Shown here piece by piece: positions 45,513-54,089 of a stretch of 64,000 nucleotides of DNA. The notes beneath the pieces were generated by a model. That model was not told the origin of the DNA. It was given only the letters and a program-made list of their open reading frames with translations, and did no database searches. The translations under genes and the position numbers were made by a program. The DNA is from Pseudomonadota bacterium (GTDB lineage: Bacteria > Pseudomonadota > Gammaproteobacteria > Steroidobacterales > Woeseiaceae). Location: contig JACZWL010000004.1 of the NCBI GenBank assembly GCA_022572185.1, positions 46,178 to 110,177 of the forward strand, read 5' to 3'. Each line of letters opens with the position of its first letter. The first letter of the stretch is position 1.

Positions 45513-45955
45513 CTGTCGGCAGACAGCACCGAGACGCTGTCACCCAAGCGAACCGGCCCACCCTTGAGTACCGTGCAAGCAACACCACCACGCCATTCCG
45601 GTATCAAAGCGGACCGGAGGCCCTGGAATTGTTCGTCCATGCGGCTGCATGGATCGACTTTCATGGTAACCAGTAATCGAACGCCGGCGATTTCGATAAC
45701 GTCACCGGTACGTTGCGGCAGCTCGATGTCTTCGATCAGCAAGTTTGCCCGCCGGGTGGTCCATGGAATTTCCTGACCGAGCTCCTCGCAGGCGGCCGCC
45801 CATGCCTCGGCGCTTATCACGGTCACCTGGCGCTTGCCCGGCTTGCCACGAAAGTCGTTTGCGACACCCGTTTGCTCGCTGATTTCAGCATCGTCCAGGA
45901 TTTCCATCTCGGCGCGCTTCTTGTCGCGCCTGGCGAGTCCAACCAACCGGCCCAT
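45509..45955 (-). CDS. MOSC domain protein
   Basis: 148 residues from the ATG at 45955 (MGRLVGLARRDKKRAEMEIL). A stand-alone MOSC domain, the fold that handles sulfur at molybdenum cofactor sites. The key cysteine is Cys103 in VDPCSRMDEQF, and RRANLLIEDIELP is a typical segment. The frame is open upstream to 46030, but the upstream 25 residues overlap the hairpin repeat at 46011. Substrate unknown. Confidence 0.85.
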   Translation of the reverse strand: MGRLVGLARRDKKRAEMEILDDAEISEQTGVANDFRGKPGKRQVTVISAEAWAAACEELGQEIPWTTRRANLLIEDIELPQRTGDVIEIAGVRLLVTMKVDPCSRMDEQFQGLRSALIPEWRGGVACTVLKGGPVRLGDSVSVLSADS

Positions 45956-46010
45956 AGCCCCCCTCCGGTGAGCAGTGCAGGATCGGGGATTGTACCGGGA
46001 ATGTAGATGA

Positions 46011-46048
46011 GGGGTCGAACCGCTAAGCAAGTCAAGCGGTTCGACCCC
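46011..46048. terminator. Hairpin, copy 3 of the GGTCGAACCGC repeat family
   Basis: GGGGTCGAACCGCT (46011-46024) pairs perfectly with AGCGGTTCGACCCC (46035-46048) over a 10-base loop. It stands 31 bases beyond the stop of the DUF3570 gene and marks the end of the leftward HzsA-like operon. Confidence 0.7.
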
Positions 46049-46079
46049 TTAATTTGTATTTTGGTCTGGCCCCTTTGTT

Positions 46080-47216
46080 TCAGAACCAGAAGGAAATAAA
46101 GAGCTGATAGACACCGGCGTCGAGCCTGTAAGCCGGTTCTTCGCCGACGAGCGCGCCGGTCGTCAGGTCTCGGAAATTATCGTAGTCGATCAGCAACTGA
46201 TCGTAGATCAGGTTGACGGTTCCCTTGTCGACGAAGCCCCAGCCGTCTTGAAGAAACGCGTAACTCGCCTGCAAACGGAAATTCTGGCTGACGAACTTAC
46301 TGAGCTCTTTGTCTCTCCCGCGGAAGTTTGTCGCCTCTGATCGGGGAAACAAATCGCTGTAAAAATCTGCCTGCCCCTGAGTGTAATGCCGGTACTTACC
46401 GGTAAACGTCCACGCTCCCCACGGATGCGTGTAACTTATCGCTCCTGTGTGCGACAGAATGCCCCAGGTATCAGTAAAGAAGCGGTACTCGCCCTGAATC
46501 GCCGCACGGTACGGCAGGTAATAACGAGCCTTGATGCCTATGGCGGTACTCGTGCGTGTGTTTGGATAGAGTTCGGCTTCGTAGCTGTAGCCAATCGGAT
46601 TTGACGAATCGACATAGCGAACTGTCCGGTAAGGGTTATTCAAAAAACCCTCGTCCGTAATCGTCTCGACGTTCATTCCCATGATCAGGTTGCGTGTCAT
46701 GATCTGCGTCAAGCCGACGGAGTAAAACTGGCGGTCGGCTTCGCGCACAAATGTATCATCGTCAGACCGGCGGACTTCATCCTTGCCAAGTGAGTACGCC
46801 AGTGTCAGTGTAGTCAGATCGCCAAACATTCCCTGACTGACACTGAAGCTATAAGAGTCGGACGTGAAGTCGCTTTCCTCACTATTCGTGACAGAGATGC
46901 TCATCGTCGTATTGCCACGAAGATAGTCCATGCCAATCGACTTCTGCAGGCGCTCTTCGGTATACGGGCTCGCCGTTGTTACGACATCGATCGACGCCGA
47001 GCTGATCATGTCGACGTAGTAATTCGCGACAAACGAAATGCTTTTGCCCACTTTTTTTCTGACGAGTATCGATGGCCCGTCAATCGTCACGCCGCCACCG
47101 TCGTAGAGATGATAGAGAATGTCTGCGCGATCATCAGGCAACACGTCGGCTATTACCGGTCCGTATGTAGCCAGAAGCAGAATACTGGCAACAATGCCGG
47201 CGCGTCGGTATTTCAT
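46080..47216 (-). CDS. DUF3570 outer membrane beta-barrel protein
   Basis: 378 residues with a signal peptide (GIVASILLLATYGPVIA) and DUF3570 features: DVLPDDRADILYHLYDGGGVTIDGPSILVRKKVGKSISFVANYYVDMIS near the N-terminus and repeated amphipathic strands, ending in an aromatic residue (YQLFISFWF) as in outer-membrane barrels. It starts about 20 bases after the DUF4266 gene. DUF3570 and DUF4266 genes are known to travel together; no function is established. Last gene of the leftward operon. Confidence 0.85.
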   Translation of the reverse strand: MKYRRAGIVASILLLATYGPVIADVLPDDRADILYHLYDGGGVTIDGPSILVRKKVGKSISFVANYYVDMISSASIDVVTTASPYTEERLQKSIGMDYLRGNTTMSISVTNSEESDFTSDSYSFSVSQGMFGDLTTLTLAYSLGKDEVRRSDDDTFVREADRQFYSVGLTQIMTRNLIMGMNVETITDEGFLNNPYRTVRYVDSSNPIGYSYEAELYPNTRTSTAIGIKARYYLPYRAAIQGEYRFFTDTWGILSHTGAISYTHPWGAWTFTGKYRHYTQGQADFYSDLFPRSEATNFRGRDKELSKFVSQNFRLQASYAFLQDGWGFVDKGTVNLIYDQLLIDYDNFRDLTTGALVGEEPAYRLDAGVYQLFISFWF

Positions 47217-47237
47217 GACCAAACGGACCCAGGCGCT

Positions 47238-47480
47238 CTAGTTACAGCCGCAGCCGCCGCCAGCGCTGCCCTCGCCGCCCCGTGCGCCCTCGCGCGCTTC
47301 AAAAACGTGTTGGATATACGCCGTGGACACGGGATCGGGATCGAGCGACATAATAGGATCAGCCAGGCGATCCCGCTCATAGGGTTTTACCCAGGGCTCG
47401 ATAGGGCCACAGGCAGAAAGCCCCGCCAACAGCAGAATCGGCAGCAAAAGACGGAAAATCAGGGTCGCTTTCATCCTCAT
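47238..47480 (-). CDS. DUF4266 small lipoprotein with Gly/Cys tail
   Basis: 80 residues. The lipobox LSAC (Cys24) predicts a lipoprotein of 57 residues after cleavage. The conserved core WVKPYERDRLADPIM is followed by a tail rich in Gly with three of its last residues CGC-type (GGGCGCN). The tail could bind metal, be crosslinked or be modified; this is speculation. It lies between the two barrel genes and is probably co-expressed with both. Confidence 0.85.
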   Translation of the reverse strand: MRMKATLIFRLLLPILLLAGLSACGPIEPWVKPYERDRLADPIMSLDPDPVSTAYIQHVFEAREGARGGEGSAGGGCGCN

Positions 47481-47526
47481 GCTCCAAGAATAGCGCGAGC
47501 CCTGCGGCCGAACCGTGAACCCTGCC

Positions 47527-48213
47527 TCAGAAGAACACTGTTACTCCGAGGTGCCCCTCGAGGTTATGAACCGTTTTTTCCTCGCCCAGCAGGTCGATGT
47601 CGAAGAGATGGTCGCGAAAATCAATGTGCAGGGCCACGGAATCGGTCAGCAGGAAGCGATAGCCGGCGCCAAAATTGACTGTGAAGCGGTCATCGCCTGC
47701 AAACCGCGTCGAACCGAGCCCGGCAATTACGTAGAGACTGGTGTTGTAGGCGCGCGACTCGCCAATAAATACTTCGCCCGGCAAAATGTTGTAACCGAGG
47801 TTCAGATTGTAGTAGGTGAACTCCCGGTCGCTATCCGACAGTAGCGGCGCACCACCGCTCAGTACCTCAAAACTCGTCAGGCCCGCCTCCGTCTGACCCA
47901 CGCTTCCTTCGACGAAAAAGCCCTCTGTGATGTGGTAAGCAATACGAGCCCCGTAGACGACGTCGGAGCCGAAATCCTCGATGCTCATGATGCCGACAAA
48001 TGCGCCAACTTCGAAATCCTCGGCATCGATTGCGGGCTCCTTGATCTCGCGTCGCTCGACTTGCGGATCGATGATCTGCTCGGGCTCGGGCGCCTCAGCC
48101 GGAAGTGACGCCGATTCCTTGGCACCCAGGCCAAACAGGCCCTTTGTCGCTGCGCAGCCCGACAAGACAATCATTGCAAGGGCTAGAAAAAGAATGCGAA
48201 ACCGGCTTTCCAT
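47527..48213 (-). CDS. Outer membrane beta-barrel domain lipoprotein
   Basis: 228 residues. The lipobox LSGC (Cys20) is followed by a linker rich in Pro and Glu (about 30-62) and a small beta-barrel domain (FEVGAFVGIMSIEDFG... ending HLGVTVFF). It resembles the barrel family that accompanies SH3-domain barrel proteins in marine bacteria. Its start overlaps the end of the SH3 gene by 31 bases, implying coupled translation and perhaps a shared complex at the outer membrane. Confidence 0.78.
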   Translation of the reverse strand: MESRFRILFLALAMIVLSGCAATKGLFGLGAKESASLPAEAPEPEQIIDPQVERREIKEPAIDAEDFEVGAFVGIMSIEDFGSDVVYGARIAYHITEGFFVEGSVGQTEAGLTSFEVLSGGAPLLSDSDREFTYYNLNLGYNILPGEVFIGESRAYNTSLYVIAGLGSTRFAGDDRFTVNFGAGYRFLLTDSVALHIDFRDHLFDIDLLGEEKTVHNLEGHLGVTVFF

Positions 48214-48977
48214 TCCTCTACTTCCTCGTTTTCGTCACGGCTCGTGAACACCACATAGCTCTTGTACTCTGCCCTCAAGATAAAACGTCGCGATGCGTAA
48301 AAGCGAAACCCTACCCCCACATGGGCGATCTGATCGGTACGATCCTCGCCCTGAATGATTGTAGATTTCGGTTCCGTGTGTATAAGCCCGGTACCCATCG
48401 TGAAAAACGGTGAAATCCGCCAATCGGGCCAGGTTTCATGCGTCAAGTTAACACTGCCCATCCAGCCGTTCGAAAAATTTCCCAAAATCTGTGAACCCCA
48501 TACCTCTATGGACACATTTGGGTTGAGCGAATACCCCCCGTAGAGCGAAATGACGTTGGCGCCGCCGAAATCCCCGGCCATCACCCCAGCCTCCCAGCGG
48601 GCATCCGTGAAGTCTTCCCGGTCGGCCTGGGCGAATTTGATCTCCCGGCCGCCTGGCTGCAGCGTCAGCTCCATCTGGTCACGGTCGACCCAGCCTTCTT
48701 TTCCATTGGGGGCGCGGACCTTGAACCAGTCCGTCTTTCTCATGATGATCTCGACCGTCTCGCCACGGTTCACAACATAGAACTTGGGATAGCCGCGGCC
48801 CGGCCCGGTGCGCATTTCCAGATAGGGGTCGGCCACCGACACGGTTCGATATTCCTCGGCGGCCTCTGCAAGCCCCGTGGTGAAAGCCTGGCTCAGCATG
48901 AGAACCAGAACTGTCAACCAGGGTGGCTTAGTTGATCGGGACGTCGAAGGGGTTATTGTAGTATTGCGCTCCGACAT
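48183..48977 (-). CDS. SH3-domain protein with C-terminal beta-barrel
   Basis: About 264 residues from an ATG at 48977 (48992 is possible). A signal peptide (LTVLVLMLSQAFTTGLAEA) leads to a bacterial SH3 domain (YLEMRTGPGRGYPKFYVVNRGETVEIIMRKTDWFKVRAPNGKEGWVDRDQM, about residues 40-95), then a barrel-like region ending in WKAGFAFFF. SH3b domains often bind peptidoglycan or peptides, so it may tether the barrel to the cell wall. The start overlaps the HzsA-like gene. Confidence 0.8.
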   Translation of the reverse strand: MSERNTTITPSTSRSTKPPWLTVLVLMLSQAFTTGLAEAAEEYRTVSVADPYLEMRTGPGRGYPKFYVVNRGETVEIIMRKTDWFKVRAPNGKEGWVDRDQMELTLQPGGREIKFAQADREDFTDARWEAGVMAGDFGGANVISLYGGYSLNPNVSIEVWGSQILGNFSNGWMGSVNLTHETWPDWRISPFFTMGTGLIHTEPKSTIIQGEDRTDQIAHVGVGFRFYASRRFILRAEYKSYVVFTSRDENEEVEEWKAGFAFFF

Positions 48978-51642
48978 CCAACCATTCCGCAATCAAGCGT
49001 TTCTCCGCGTCAGACAGGTACCCATCGTGGCTGCCACCATCGAAGTGGCTGTCGCCGCCATCGAAGTGGCTAAAGAATCCATTTGAAAAATTTGCCCCAG
49101 CCACGTTCATTGTAGGATTCACCGTTACCGTGACCAGAATCGGATTGCCATTCGCATCGACCTGGCCGCTATCAATCAGCAGATCCTGTATCGTGTTCGT
49201 GGCAATATCAAGGACCTGTTCGTTATCCGGAAATAGCAATTCGCGATAGGAAATCAGGTGGTCCGCTTCATCCGGAGAAGGCAGGCCAGTTAGCTCCAGC
49301 TGACCCGCCGGAACGCGCGGCGCGCCCGCCGCATCAAGCGGCGTGTGGCAGCCGAGACAATTGGTCATTGGCAGTCCATTTGCATCCAATATTGGAAGAC
49401 CGGTGGCCGGATCCGGAATTTGCCTGGTGGCCTCCCACAACGGGTGTATGTGCATCGGGTAGTTGACTACAATGCGGCACCTCGAGGTCCACGGCTGGGT
49501 CAGGCAGAAAGCAGAGGCCACGGATAACGGCGCCGCGGTCGTCAGATCCAGATACGAGTAAGTGAAACTTGGATCTTTCAGCCTGCCGGCCGCTGCCTCG
49601 TCGGTCCACACATCATCGAAAACCACATTGATCGATGGCTCGAGCGAGGAGCAGTTGTCGTTGTTGCAGCTGAAGAATGCGCGGGTCTCCGCCATCGTGT
49701 CGCCGACATTGTCGACGAACATGGCCGGGTCCGTATTCGGGAATTCGCTGCCGGCGGTCTGTGCGCCCGCCCAGGCGGTATCGAACGCGTCACCCCGGCC
49801 ATGCGAGATGCCGCTTTGGGCGCGGTGGCAGCCGTTACATTCGAGCAGCTGACCCGGACGCAGCTGCATCCAGTTCTGGTGTCTCGGGGTAATCCGGCGG
49901 CCGTCGGCATCGAGCACACTGACTGCGAACGCGACATTGGCGGGAACCTTGACCATGACGGACCCGTCCGGCTCGATTGGCGCATAACCCAGGATTTCCT
50001 TCATGCCCTGCTGAGCGCTGCGTCCGAACGCGGTGTTGGGGAAATCGACGATATCCTGGTCGGGAATCGAAACCGCTTTAATAATCCTCAGGAACCGGGC
50101 CGGCCTTTGATCTGCCGTCGTCTGTGCCGGGTCCGCCAGACCATCGATATCTATGCCAGGGAGGACAGCACCGTCGAAGTCGTAGACGCTGCGGATATGC
50201 AGCACGCCGGCGCCCTCAATGACGAGGTCCGGGTCCATCGTAAAGTCACTTGACCCATCGAGGATCACCGGCGGCGCTGTTCTCGGATCTGCAGCAACCA
50301 CTTCGGGGAAAATGAATCCGGCTACCGGCGGCACGACCGGCAACTGTGTATCGTCGCGCGGATCATAGATCCAGATGCCGTATACCGGTGGCGCTTCCAC
50401 TACCAACGGGTCAGCCAAACGTTCGTCGGTGCAAGGAACCTCGAGGAGATTTTCGACAACGCGGCACTGACTCCAGCTTACGATCAAGCGGCCGGTGCCG
50501 TCCTGGATCGGGAACACCGACGCGTAACGACCACCTCGCGACGGTACGCCTGCCAGCGTCGACACATCGTTGATTGTCGCCGGTGCCTGCGCTGGTCCGG
50601 TCATGCCGGGATTGTCTTTATTCGGCTGAGTGTTCTCCAGGTAGACCGGAGTATCGATCACAAAAATATCACCGCCGCCGGCCGTGTCGGTGAACGGGCG
50701 CACGAGCGCCATGATGTGCCCGTCTTCCAGTTCTCTTGCCTGCATGAACTGAAGGATTTCGCCGTTCGTACCGGTAGCGTGGCTGTTCTGGCCGTAAAGC
50801 AGCTCGAGATTCGATCCATCCGGATTCATCCGGTAAAGATTCACTGCATTATTGACCCCCATGTTATCCCAGCGGCTGAATACGATCTGGCCGTTGGAAA
50901 GTACTGACGGATCGAAGTCGTGACTCTGGTTATACGAAACCTGCTCGATATTCGAGCCGTCTGGATTCATTACATGAAGAACGAACGCCATCTCGTTGCG
51001 GTCCTCGTCCAGGGCAGCGAACTGTGGTTTGCCCTCATCAACCAAGATGCCGTTCGAGCGAGTCTGGCGAGTCGATGAAAAAATGATTCGGCCATCCGGC
51101 AGGTAATGCGGCGCGAGATCGTGGCCGATTTCGGCAGTCAGTGGTGACGAAATTACCTTGCGCAGTGTGTCTGTCGCGAACTCGTACTCCCAGATATTCC
51201 ATGTCGGCTGGTTTTCATCGTCGAGGTCGAGGTTGAGGTCGGCCGGCCCGCGCATTGCGAACAGGAGCGTTGAACCATCGTACGCGATCTCAACATCCCG
51301 AACGTCGCCGAGACCTGCGGTCTCACGTTCCGTGATGTTGACGTCTGCCGCACTTGGCGAAGCGCGATCTCGAAAATAAAGATCGGCGCCGATACTAAAC
51401 GTGATCAACTCGCGAACATCCGATTGCACCAGCATGCCCTGGTCGTCGAGCAGCAACGGGGCCTTTACGAACGCTATCGGAAAATCGACGACTACCGGAT
51501 CCGGGTCCTGTCCGGTCCCGATACTTATGCCGTCACCACTTCCGCCACAACTGGCAATCAGCAACGATACCGCGAGAGACACAGCAAGCCGTGTTAGCGC
51601 TCTGCCGGATCCATTCCGTATGTGCTGCGATAGCATGCTCAT
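48928..51642 (-). CDS. HzsA-like di-heme lipoprotein (hydrazine synthase alpha-related)
   Basis: 904 residues from the ATG at 51642 (SD GAGGTGAAGG). The lipobox ASC gives Cys32. The first half is a beta-propeller with PD40-like repeats (YLPDGRIIFSSTR, LSNGQIVFSRWDN, MNPDGSN). The second half has two c-heme sites, CNGCH (602-606) and CLGCH (762-766), plus NYPMHIHPLWEATRQ between them, and ends in EWLDVGAQYYNNPFDVP, all as in HzsA relatives. Anammox HzsA works with HzsB and HzsC, absent here, so hydrazine synthesis is not implied. A repeated SHFDGG lies near residue 870. Its reaction is unknown. Confidence 0.85.
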   Translation of the reverse strand: MSMLSQHIRNGSGRALTRLAVSLAVSLLIASCGGSGDGISIGTGQDPDPVVVDFPIAFVKAPLLLDDQGMLVQSDVRELITFSIGADLYFRDRASPSAADVNITERETAGLGDVRDVEIAYDGSTLLFAMRGPADLNLDLDDENQPTWNIWEYEFATDTLRKVISSPLTAEIGHDLAPHYLPDGRIIFSSTRQTRSNGILVDEGKPQFAALDEDRNEMAFVLHVMNPDGSNIEQVSYNQSHDFDPSVLSNGQIVFSRWDNMGVNNAVNLYRMNPDGSNLELLYGQNSHATGTNGEILQFMQARELEDGHIMALVRPFTDTAGGGDIFVIDTPVYLENTQPNKDNPGMTGPAQAPATINDVSTLAGVPSRGGRYASVFPIQDGTGRLIVSWSQCRVVENLLEVPCTDERLADPLVVEAPPVYGIWIYDPRDDTQLPVVPPVAGFIFPEVVAADPRTAPPVILDGSSDFTMDPDLVIEGAGVLHIRSVYDFDGAVLPGIDIDGLADPAQTTADQRPARFLRIIKAVSIPDQDIVDFPNTAFGRSAQQGMKEILGYAPIEPDGSVMVKVPANVAFAVSVLDADGRRITPRHQNWMQLRPGQLLECNGCHRAQSGISHGRGDAFDTAWAGAQTAGSEFPNTDPAMFVDNVGDTMAETRAFFSCNNDNCSSLEPSINVVFDDVWTDEAAAGRLKDPSFTYSYLDLTTAAPLSVASAFCLTQPWTSRCRIVVNYPMHIHPLWEATRQIPDPATGLPILDANGLPMTNCLGCHTPLDAAGAPRVPAGQLELTGLPSPDEADHLISYRELLFPDNEQVLDIATNTIQDLLIDSGQVDANGNPILVTVTVNPTMNVAGANFSNGFFSHFDGGDSHFDGGSHDGYLSDAEKRLIAEWLDVGAQYYNNPFDVPIN

Positions 51643-52334
51643 AGCCTTCACCTCAATCCTTAAACGGGGGTTCCGAAGACGGGCTTCTGCAGGCGTTTGC
51701 AAACAAGCTTACATAGATCACAGCCTGTCCCTTAGCTGCGGCGATTCCATAAACAAGATGCGCACTACCCCACTATTTAAGTAACGTGTAATAGTGAACG
51801 CGAATCACTTGTTATACCGTTAACGCGATCACAAAAAGACCGGTTTCGAATAAGCAACAAGCCGAAGCACATTCGCACTTCTTTTTTGCGTTTCTCCGGG
51901 CCGCAACTTACAAGCCGCGTTAGTTTCTAACCGACCCCACTTGCAACTCTCTACTGTCAGTATAGGAGAGAGATTTGCGGCAATGTAATGTCTCGAAAGA
52001 ACGACAGTACGCAAAGTAAAACGTGGTTTCTTGAATATCATTTGTTGCCGTACCGGTCTTTCGCATCTACATGTTTTCGATGATCTTCAAAAACAGAACA
52101 CGAAAAACTTTCTGTAATGGTTCCATGTGGAAGTTTTGTAAAGACTCTGTAACCAAAACGTATTTTCGGCACAACAGATTCACGATTGCGTATCAGCCAG
52201 GCGAAAATGTTTGTTGTAAATGTGTGTCGACAAATGACAGAGCCGTCTGCTTTCGGCGACAGCCTGCCAGCCGTTTTGAATCAGTGGCTTAAGCACTTTG
52301 GTCATAATGAAGGTACAAAACAGCAGACAATCAC

Positions 52335-52365
52335 TTGACATATCTTGTATCCGAAGCGATATGCT
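52335..52365 (+). promoter_or_regulatory. Possible sigma70 promoter
   Basis: A consensus -35 TTGACA at 52335-52340 is followed by TATGCT (52360-52365) at 19 bases or GATATG at 17. It points toward the rightward operon, about 490 bases ahead of its first gene; a long leader or a second promoter would be needed. Confidence 0.35.
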
Positions 52366-52500
52366 CGTCCTATATTAAGTGACTGATCTTTCTAATCCTT
52401 TTAGGGCTATTTCGAGAATTTGCCAGTACTGGCACAGCACTTGCTTCATACCTATCAGACCGAGTGCGTTTGAGACATGCAGGATCTGCACAATTGACGG

Positions 52501-52520
52501 ACTGTGAATGTATTCACAGT
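52501..52520. promoter_or_regulatory. Perfect CRP-type operator
   Basis: ACTGTGAATGTATTCACAGT: TGTGA-N6-TCACA with the arms extended to 9 perfect bases each. This is the canonical half-site pair for CRP/Vfr. It lies between the divergent operons, about 345 bases before the mono-heme gene and about 860 before the HzsA-like gene. Confidence 0.6.
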
Positions 52521-52864
52521 GATTTTCAGGCCCTTCAGGCATAATTTTCTTGAGAAAGTCCGTCTGTTTACGAACAAGCTGTTCAAGGAAGATTTTCGAA
52601 CAACATGGACTTCTGAAAAGGGCACGGTCGCAAGCCAATTGCTGTTGCGACCACGCAAAGCCACCGGTCTTTTAGCTTCACGTTTTTGACATGGAGCGAA
52701 CAGATAGCGGGGCTGCCAGGAGCAGACGGGCTGACGTAGCGACAATTCGCACGCCTTCGTCACACCCTCCAGCTCTTTGAAGCAACGCCAGGTCGAGAGA
52801 CCTTGCGATTGTTTCTTGCTGCATTGCACGTTGATAGACCGTATTAGTCATGAGCAGGGTCATT

Positions 52865-54076
52865 ATGAAATACAGGACGTGGACAAAAACCAAGTACGCC
52901 GACCAACAGGCTAAGGCCGGGAAGTTTCTTCGCATGCTTGTCGTCGGCCTCGTAAGCGCAGGGCTCGTTTCCGTCGCTCAGGCCGGTCCGCGCGAACAGG
53001 CCAGGCGCATCCATGATCGCCTGTCCGGTGTGCCACCGACCGAGTCTGTGCTGAGCGCAATGGAAGCGGACGTTCAGAACAACAATCCCATCGCTGCAGC
53101 GTACACGGCAATGGACAATGCAAATTTCTACAACGTGACGCTCAAGAATTTTGCTGCACCGTGGACCAATGAAGCACAGTCGGCCTTCGTTCCGCTGAAT
53201 GACTACATAGCGACCGTGATCGGCATGATCCGTGACGAGGTGCCATTCAATACCCTGTTGTCGGCGGACCTCCTCTATGTCGGCGCCGGCGGTCTGCCGA
53301 TCGCCGCATACTCGAGCTCGAGCAACCAGCATTACGCGGATATTGAACGGCTCGGCCTGGACATGAGCAATCCAGCAGTTCTCACGCAGACTTCGCAGTC
53401 AGTTTTGCCGGGTGGCGTACCGGCAAATGCGGCCGCGGGCATCATGACATCCAGGGCTGCGGCTGAAGCTTTCTTCATCGCCGGCACCAACCGGGCAATG
53501 TTCCGCTTCACGATGCTCAATCACATGTGTAATGACATGCAGCAGGTACATGACGTCAAGCTGCCGCCCGACCGCATTCGTCAGGACGTCAGCCGAAGCC
53601 CGGGTGGCGATAGTCGCCTGTTCCTGAACAATTGTATTGGCTGCCACAACGGCATGGACCCGATGACCCAGGCTTTTGCGTATTACAACTTCAATGAGGC
53701 AAGCGGAAACATCGAGTACACGGCCGGACAGGTGCAACCGAAGTACTTCAACAACGAGGACAACTTCCCGTTCGGATTCGTGACACCGGATGACAGCTGG
53801 GACAACTACTGGCGATCCGGACAGAACCAGTTCCTCGGATGGAGCAGCAGCCTTCCAGGGAGCGGTAACGGCGCCCAGTCTCTTGGTGAGGAACTGGGCA
53901 ACAGCGATGCTTTCGCCAGCTGTCAGGTCAAGAAAGTATTCAAGGCTGTGTGCCTGAGAGAGCCGGAAGATGCGAACGATCGTGCTCAGGTTGACACCAT
54001 GGTCAGCACGTTCAAGACAGTCTACAGCATGAAGCGGGTATTCGCCGATGCTGCAGTCTATTGCATGGGCCAGTAG
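52865..54076 (+). CDS. Secreted mono-heme c-type protein, planctomycete-cytochrome-like
   Basis: 403 residues from the ATG at 52865, preceded by GCAGGG (ATG 52850 is an alternative). Signal peptide LRMLVVGLVSAGLVSVAQA. One heme site CIGCHNGMDPMTQAFAYYNF starts at residue 257; the CxxCH plus MDP resembles DUF1588-type cytochrome modules. Further cysteines lie in FASCQVKKVFKAVC and the C-terminal YCMGQ. No family is certain. First gene of the rightward operon with the LamG and DUF1501-like genes. Confidence 0.7.
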   Translation: MKYRTWTKTKYADQQAKAGKFLRMLVVGLVSAGLVSVAQAGPREQARRIHDRLSGVPPTESVLSAMEADVQNNNPIAAAYTAMDNANFYNVTLKNFAAPWTNEAQSAFVPLNDYIATVIGMIRDEVPFNTLLSADLLYVGAGGLPIAAYSSSSNQHYADIERLGLDMSNPAVLTQTSQSVLPGGVPANAAAGIMTSRAAAEAFFIAGTNRAMFRFTMLNHMCNDMQQVHDVKLPPDRIRQDVSRSPGGDSRLFLNNCIGCHNGMDPMTQAFAYYNFNEASGNIEYTAGQVQPKYFNNEDNFPFGFVTPDDSWDNYWRSGQNQFLGWSSSLPGSGNGAQSLGEELGNSDAFASCQVKKVFKAVCLREPEDANDRAQVDTMVSTFKTVYSMKRVFADAAVYCMGQ

Positions 54077-54089
54077 GGAGACATTAACA

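Larger units (their letters stand above)
51643..52849. other. 1.2-kb divergent regulatory region between the two redox operons
   Basis: AT-richer than its surroundings and without convincing coding. It holds a perfect CRP-type palindrome (52501-52520), a sigma70-like promoter on the plus strand (52335-52365), an 8-base stem hairpin GGTCGCAA/TTGCGACC (52626-52652) and a near-palindrome AGTGA-N7-TCACT near 51795. Promoters for both operons should lie here. Confidence 0.55.

Noticed and set aside
48928..51642. Hydrazine synthase and anammox metabolism
   Set aside because: Only the alpha-like protein is present; beta/gamma subunits and hydrazine dehydrogenase are absent and the genome context is gammaproteobacterial.
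51794..51812. Second CRP site, AGTGA-N7-TCACT
   Set aside because: The spacer is 7 instead of 6 and the outer T/A of the half-sites do not fit.
52375..52638. 87-codon minus-strand frame in the divergent regulatory gap
   Set aside because: It contains the CRP palindrome, has no clear Shine-Dalgarno sequence and resembles no family I know.
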